Origin: Verrucomicrobia bacterium 12-59-8
Lineage (GTDB): Bacteria; Verrucomicrobiota; Verrucomicrobiae; Verrucomicrobiales; Verrucomicrobiaceae
Length of the DNA: 10,628 bases
Assembly: GCA_002279765.1 (NCBI GenBank)
Contig: NCCR01000139.1
Location: 1 to 10,628 of the forward strand
Direction of reading: 5' to 3'
This document shows positions 7,561 to 10,628 of the stretch, piece by piece. Under the pieces are notes generated by a model. It was not told where the DNA came from. It saw only the letters and a list, made by a program, of their open reading frames with translations, and made no database searches. Numbering within the stretch: the first letter of the stretch is position 1; each line of letters opens with the position of its first letter. Both the position numbers and the translations under genes were made by a program.

Positions 7561-10500
7561 ATGAATCAATTTCGCCTCTGGTCACTCCGTGCTTCGTTAT
7601 TCCATGTGTATTTGATTGCCGCGATGGTTCTACTGCCTCTGCCGCCTTCCAGGCTGGTGGTGGCGGATGAAGATCCTCCCCCTGACCCGCCGCCGGAAGA
7701 GATGTGGCACTTCGACCACGCCGAATCCATGATGAGCATTTCGCTGCAGAATTCCACGGGAAGCGTGCATCCGGGCAGCACGGCCACCATGCAGGCCTAT
7801 GTGGAAAACACGTCCTGGGAGATATGGACGAGCAGCTTTGGAAATGTCCAAACGATGAACTACAGTAGCGGCCCGGCCTCCTACACCTATGTCTCGTGGT
7901 ATCAAGACAGCGGAGATGGACATTTGAGCAGTTCCGCATCCTCCACGGATTCAATGGGAATGGCCACGGCAGACTTTGTGATGGGCAACTCCCAAGCCGT
8001 GGCGCGTGTGGAGGTGGGCAATGGAACAGGAGGGGTGGCGAGCGCCACCCTGACCTTGGACCCGTCCAACACCGAGGAGATCTGGAGCTGGGGGTATTCT
8101 GGCAGCACGATCACCTCCGTGCAGTGGCAAGATTCGGCAGGGGCAGCCCTCGGAAGCGGGGAGCAGCGGACGCTGACGGTGACTGTGACGCAAGAATCGT
8201 ATGATGTCTGGAACAGTTCATTGGGCAACACGCGGACGTACATCTCCTCCTCCGGATCTGCGATGAACGTGCCGGTGACTTTTTCCATCCAGTCAGGGGA
8301 CGGCACTTTAAACTATAATTCCAGCGTGACCACCTCGACCGATTGGACGGGACAGGCGTCGGTGACTTTCTTCATGGGCAGCAACGACACTGTGGTGGGT
8401 GTCGTGGCGGGAGATGCAAACCAGTATCCGGGCTATGGATCGAACGTGGGGTTCACAGCCTCGTCCACGGGAGGGCAAGAGGGTGGTGGCGATAACAGTG
8501 GGGAGACGTGGAATCTTGCCGGCACGGAGTCCAGTTATACCATTACTATGATGGCTGACGGAGGCGTGACAGAACTGCAGCAAGGAAATCAGCTTGGTGG
8601 GTTCACGGCCTGGGTCACCACCACCACCCACGATGTGTATGTGAGCAGCTGGGGCAACTCCTACAATGGTGAGGACACCACCACGTCCGCCAGCGGGGCG
8701 CCAGTCTGGTTCATGGTGGAGGGGGATTCCTCCCCTTTTTCCACCACTACCACCGATGGAATTGGATCGTGTCACGGCAGCACCAGCATCGGCAGCAGCA
8801 CCACCTCCGTGATGGGCTCCGGTGCGGCACACATCTGGGCATACGTCATGGATGGAAGCCAGAACGTGCTCGCCAGCACCTGTTGGGATATCAGCCCGGT
8901 TGAGGAGCAGTGGTGGCACTCCAATGATGAAACGACCCTTTTCGCGAGCTTGTCTTCAAGTGCTGCAGAGACGCACGTTGAGTCAGGCACAGCGTGCCCA
9001 ATCAGCGTCAATGTGACCTACACCAACTGGGAGGTGTGGCAAAGCTCCACTGGCAGCACCGAGCTGCGCAACTACACCACAGGGGCTGCCGAGGGAGCGT
9101 CCGTATGGTTTAGTTTGGAAAGCGGGGATGGCGCCGTGGAGAGCACCTCCACCAGCACGGACTCGCAGGGACAGGCAACGGCGACATTTACGATGGGACA
9201 GGATGCGTCCGTGCTGCGGGTGGATTCGTGGTTTATGACCGCCTCTTCGGCCGCGTCGTTGAACTTCACTCCGCCAAGCAATGTAGGTCCGGTGTGGAAC
9301 TACGATCATCGGAATACTGCGCTGGATCTGGAGATGCTGCATGTGGCTGGCAGCAGCATGGTGACGGCGCGGGTGTCCTATATAACCTGGGATGTGTATG
9401 TGCTTTCCACGGATTCCAGCCAGACGGAGAACCGCAATCTGACCTCCAGCCCGGCGGGCACTGCCCAGGTGAGTTTCAGCATCGACACGGGTTCGGTGGG
9501 CAATGGCCTGGTCTGGACGGACGTCAACGGGGACGCGAGTACGCCCTACCAAACCACCGCTGACGCGGTAGTCACGGCCAATGTTTCGTTCGGAGCTGGC
9601 ATGACACAAACTGGCATGATCGGAGTCGAGGCCAACGGGGACAACGGGGACAACGGTCAAACACATGCGCTCACCATCACCACAAACTCGCTCCCCAAGG
9701 GCACCGTGGGAACCGATTACGCTGCCACCATTCTCGCATCCGGCGGCACCGCGCCCTACACGTTCAACCAGGTCATGGTAACCGGAGAGAACGGACTGCC
9801 CTTTGGCTACCAGTTGCAGAACGACGGCAGGCTCACCGGTTGGGGCGACAACAGCACCGGCGGGCAGCAGCCGGGCAGCTACAAGTTCACCGTGTTGGTC
9901 AGTGACAGCGCCAGCCCCTTCCACACCGTGGAAAAGCAGCTCACCCTGGTGCTTGATCCGGTGGAGCCACCCCCCTTAAGCTTCACCACCCTGGATCTGC
10001 CCAAGGCGATGGTGGGCTGGGGTTACAATGTCAGCGTGCCGGTCCAGGGTGGTGTGGGCACGCTCACCTTCAGCGCCTCCGGTCTGCCGGCATGGCTGTC
10101 TTTGAGCACCGACGGCACCTTCAGCGGCACGCCTCCAGCCTCAGGTGCATACAATTTCATACTCGCGGTCCAGGATGATTACTATGATCCCTACAAGGCC
10201 CTCCTCCGCAAAATGTATGTGCCCTTTGAGCTGCTGGTGCAGGACAACACCCCCGTCAATGTCACCATCACCAGCGGCGACCAACAGATCATCCAGGTGG
10301 GGAGAGCCCCCGCAGCAGTGGAGGTGTTGGTCACCGTGAACGGTGCCGCAGTCGCCGGCGCGGAGGTCGGGCTGGGCTCTCAGATTGCAGTGACCAGCAG
10401 CAACGGCATCGCGAGTTTCGGCCTACCTCCGCTCATGACGCAAGGAGGAAAGTACTTCACCGTCAGCACCGCCGCCGATGATGGCCCCACGCTGATTCTC

Positions 10501-10628
10501 TACGCCTACAAGCTGCCTGCGGACACCACCGGCACATCTCCCGAAATCCTGCCCGGCCCGCCTGACGTTCCTCCGGTGACCCCGGTGGAAAATGACGAGG
10601 TGATCGTCGAGAGCCGGTGGGTCAGTAC
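7561..10628 (+). CDS. Large exported Ig-like repeat protein, N-terminal 1022 residues (3' end outside window)
   Basis: An uninterrupted frame runs from ATG 7561 off the right edge. An in-frame TAA at 7537-7539 limits earlier starts. Residues 1-35 form a signal peptide: basic residues at 5 and 10, core LFHVYLIAAMVLLPLP, likely cleavage after VVA, then an acidic Pro-rich stretch. Residues ~46-690 hold five divergent repeats with Big_1-like traits (SGDG, then TD..G.A...F.MG). Residues ~703-797 and ~806-893 are two He_PIG-like domains, with LPKGTVGTDYAATI and GGTAPYTF in the first and SGLPAWLSLSTDGTFSGTPP in the second. Residues ~898-985 form another Big_1 or carboxypeptidase-regulatory-like sandwich (VNGAAVAGAEVGL, VTSSNGIASFGLPP). 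A Pro-rich linker follows. The likely role is cell-surface or secreted adhesion, or a stalk carrying an unseen C-terminal domain. No catalytic domain, LPXTG or autotransporter barrel is visible. Only three Cys occur (404, 441, 479). No Shine-Dalgarno precedes the start. Confidence 0.88.
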   Translation, partial: MNQFRLWSLRASLFHVYLIAAMVLLPLPPSRLVVADEDPPPDPPPEEMWHFDHAESMMSISLQNSTGSVHPGSTATMQAYVENTSWEIWTSSFGNVQTMNYSSGPASYTYVSWYQDSGDGHLSSSASSTDSMGMATADFVMGNSQAVARVEVGNGTGGVASATLTLDPSNTEEIWSWGYSGSTITSVQWQDSAGAALGSGEQRTLTVTVTQESYDVWNSSLGNTRTYISSSGSAMNVPVTFSIQSGDGTLNYNSSVTTSTDWTGQASVTFFMGSNDTVVGVVAGDANQYPGYGSNVGFTASSTGGQEGGGDNSGETWNLAGTESSYTITMMADGGVTELQQGNQLGGFTAWVTTTTHDVYVSSWGNSYNGEDTTTSASGAPVWFMVEGDSSPFSTTTTDGIGSCHGSTSIGSSTTSVMGSGAAHIWAYVMDGSQNVLASTCWDISPVEEQWWHSNDETTLFASLSSSAAETHVESGTACPISVNVTYTNWEVWQSSTGSTELRNYTTGAAEGASVWFSLESGDGAVESTSTSTDSQGQATATFTMGQDASVLRVDSWFMTASSAASLNFTPPSNVGPVWNYDHRNTALDLEMLHVAGSSMVTARVSYITWDVYVLSTDSSQTENRNLTSSPAGTAQVSFSIDTGSVGNGLVWTDVNGDASTPYQTTADAVVTANVSFGAGMTQTGMIGVEANGDNGDNGQTHALTITTNSLPKGTVGTDYAATILASGGTAPYTFNQVMVTGENGLPFGYQLQNDGRLTGWGDNSTGGQQPGSYKFTVLVSDSASPFHTVEKQLTLVLDPVEPPPLSFTTLDLPKAMVGWGYNVSVPVQGGVGTLTFSASGLPAWLSLSTDGTFSGTPPASGAYNFILAVQDDYYDPYKALLRKMYVPFELLVQDNTPVNVTITSGDQQIIQVGRAPAAVEVLVTVNGAAVAGAEVGLGSQIAVTSSNGIASFGLPPLMTQGGKYFTVSTAADDGPTLILYAYKLPADTTGTSPEILPGPPDVPPVTPVENDEVIVESRWVS
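7696..9630 (+). repeat. Five tandem divergent protein repeats (aromatic-motif Big_1-like units)
   Basis: Units by position: R1 7696-8073, R2 8074-8499, R3 8500-8901, R4 8902-9285, R5 9286-9630. Each opens with a conserved Trp (residues 49, 175, 317, 451 and 579), so the period is 126-142 residues. About 31-41 residues later comes an aromatic motif: WEIWTSSFGN, YDVWNSSLGN, HDVYVSSWGN, WEVWQSSTGS and WDVYVLSTDS. A strand of the form V-[WTS]-[FW]-x-x-x-SGDG and then TD-x-x-G-x-A-x-x-x-F-x-MG follow, clearest in R1, R2 and R4; R3 and R5 have diverged there. The SGDG to MG part resembles bacterial Ig-like Big_1 (invasin) domains. The aromatic motif does not match a domain I recognise. Units are divergent at DNA level, so this is old duplication, not a recent array. 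Confidence 0.8.

Noticed and set aside
8983..9924. Minus-strand open frame of 313 codons opposite the Ig-repeat gene
   Set aside because: The + strand frame encodes clear repeats and He_PIG-like domains across the same bases. The antisense product shows no domain.
1..10628. CRISPR arrays, tRNA or rRNA genes, insertion sequence ends
   Set aside because: No regularly spaced direct repeats, no tRNA-like cloverleaf, no conserved rRNA segments and no transposase or terminal inverted repeats were seen by eye.

Overview
The window is GC-rich (clearly above 55% by eye across the genes) and Gram-negative in character. It encodes a complete tripartite RND efflux system with two lipoprotein components, followed by the start of a very large exported protein built from Ig-like domains. 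Start codons lack purine-rich Shine-Dalgarno sites, and two of the operon genes are instead preceded by pyrimidine-rich leaders. These traits, with the giant Ig-repeat protein and a DnaE-type polymerase relic, would fit a Verrucomicrobiota-like bacterium. That assignment is inference; no rRNA or marker gene is present.

Layout. (1) 1-450: a decayed internal fragment of a DNA polymerase III alpha (DnaE/DnaE2-type) gene on the + strand. It is recognisable only by stitching three frames together and is broken by stops and frameshifts. (2) 451-621: leader of the next gene, with an 11-base C run, a weak promoter and a 9-bp inverted repeat that spans the start codon and looks like a TetR-type operator. 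(3) 622-7009: a four-gene co-directional operon with gaps of 10, 20 and 25 nt: a TetR regulator with a CerR/CecR-type C-terminal domain, a periplasmic adaptor lipoprotein, an HAE1-type RND permease, and a NodT/OprM-type outer-membrane factor lipoprotein. (4) 7010-7560: a 551-bp gap with no convincing gene. Its first part is GC-rich with internal repeats and small palindromes. Its last ~230 bp are strikingly AT-rich, with a perfect TATAAT box, several GGCAT motifs and hairpins. (5) 7561-10628: the first 1022 codons of a secreted protein that continues past the right edge. It has a signal peptide, five divergent ~115-142 aa repeats, two He_PIG-like Ig domains and one further Ig/carrier-like domain.

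How it works together. The regulator probably senses a toxic compound and controls its own operon through the inverted repeat. The adaptor, permease and outer-membrane channel then form one proton-driven pump crossing both membranes. The Ig-repeat gene is separated from the operon by a long gap with its own compositional signature, so it is probably an independent transcription unit coding for a surface or secreted protein.

The most unusual material is the repeat family in that protein. An aromatic motif of the form [W/Y/H]-[E/D]-[V/I]-[W/Y]-x-[S/L]-S is set into what otherwise looks like a Big_1 (invasin-type) fold, and it recurs five times. The polymerase relic and the AT-rich leader are the next most notable features.
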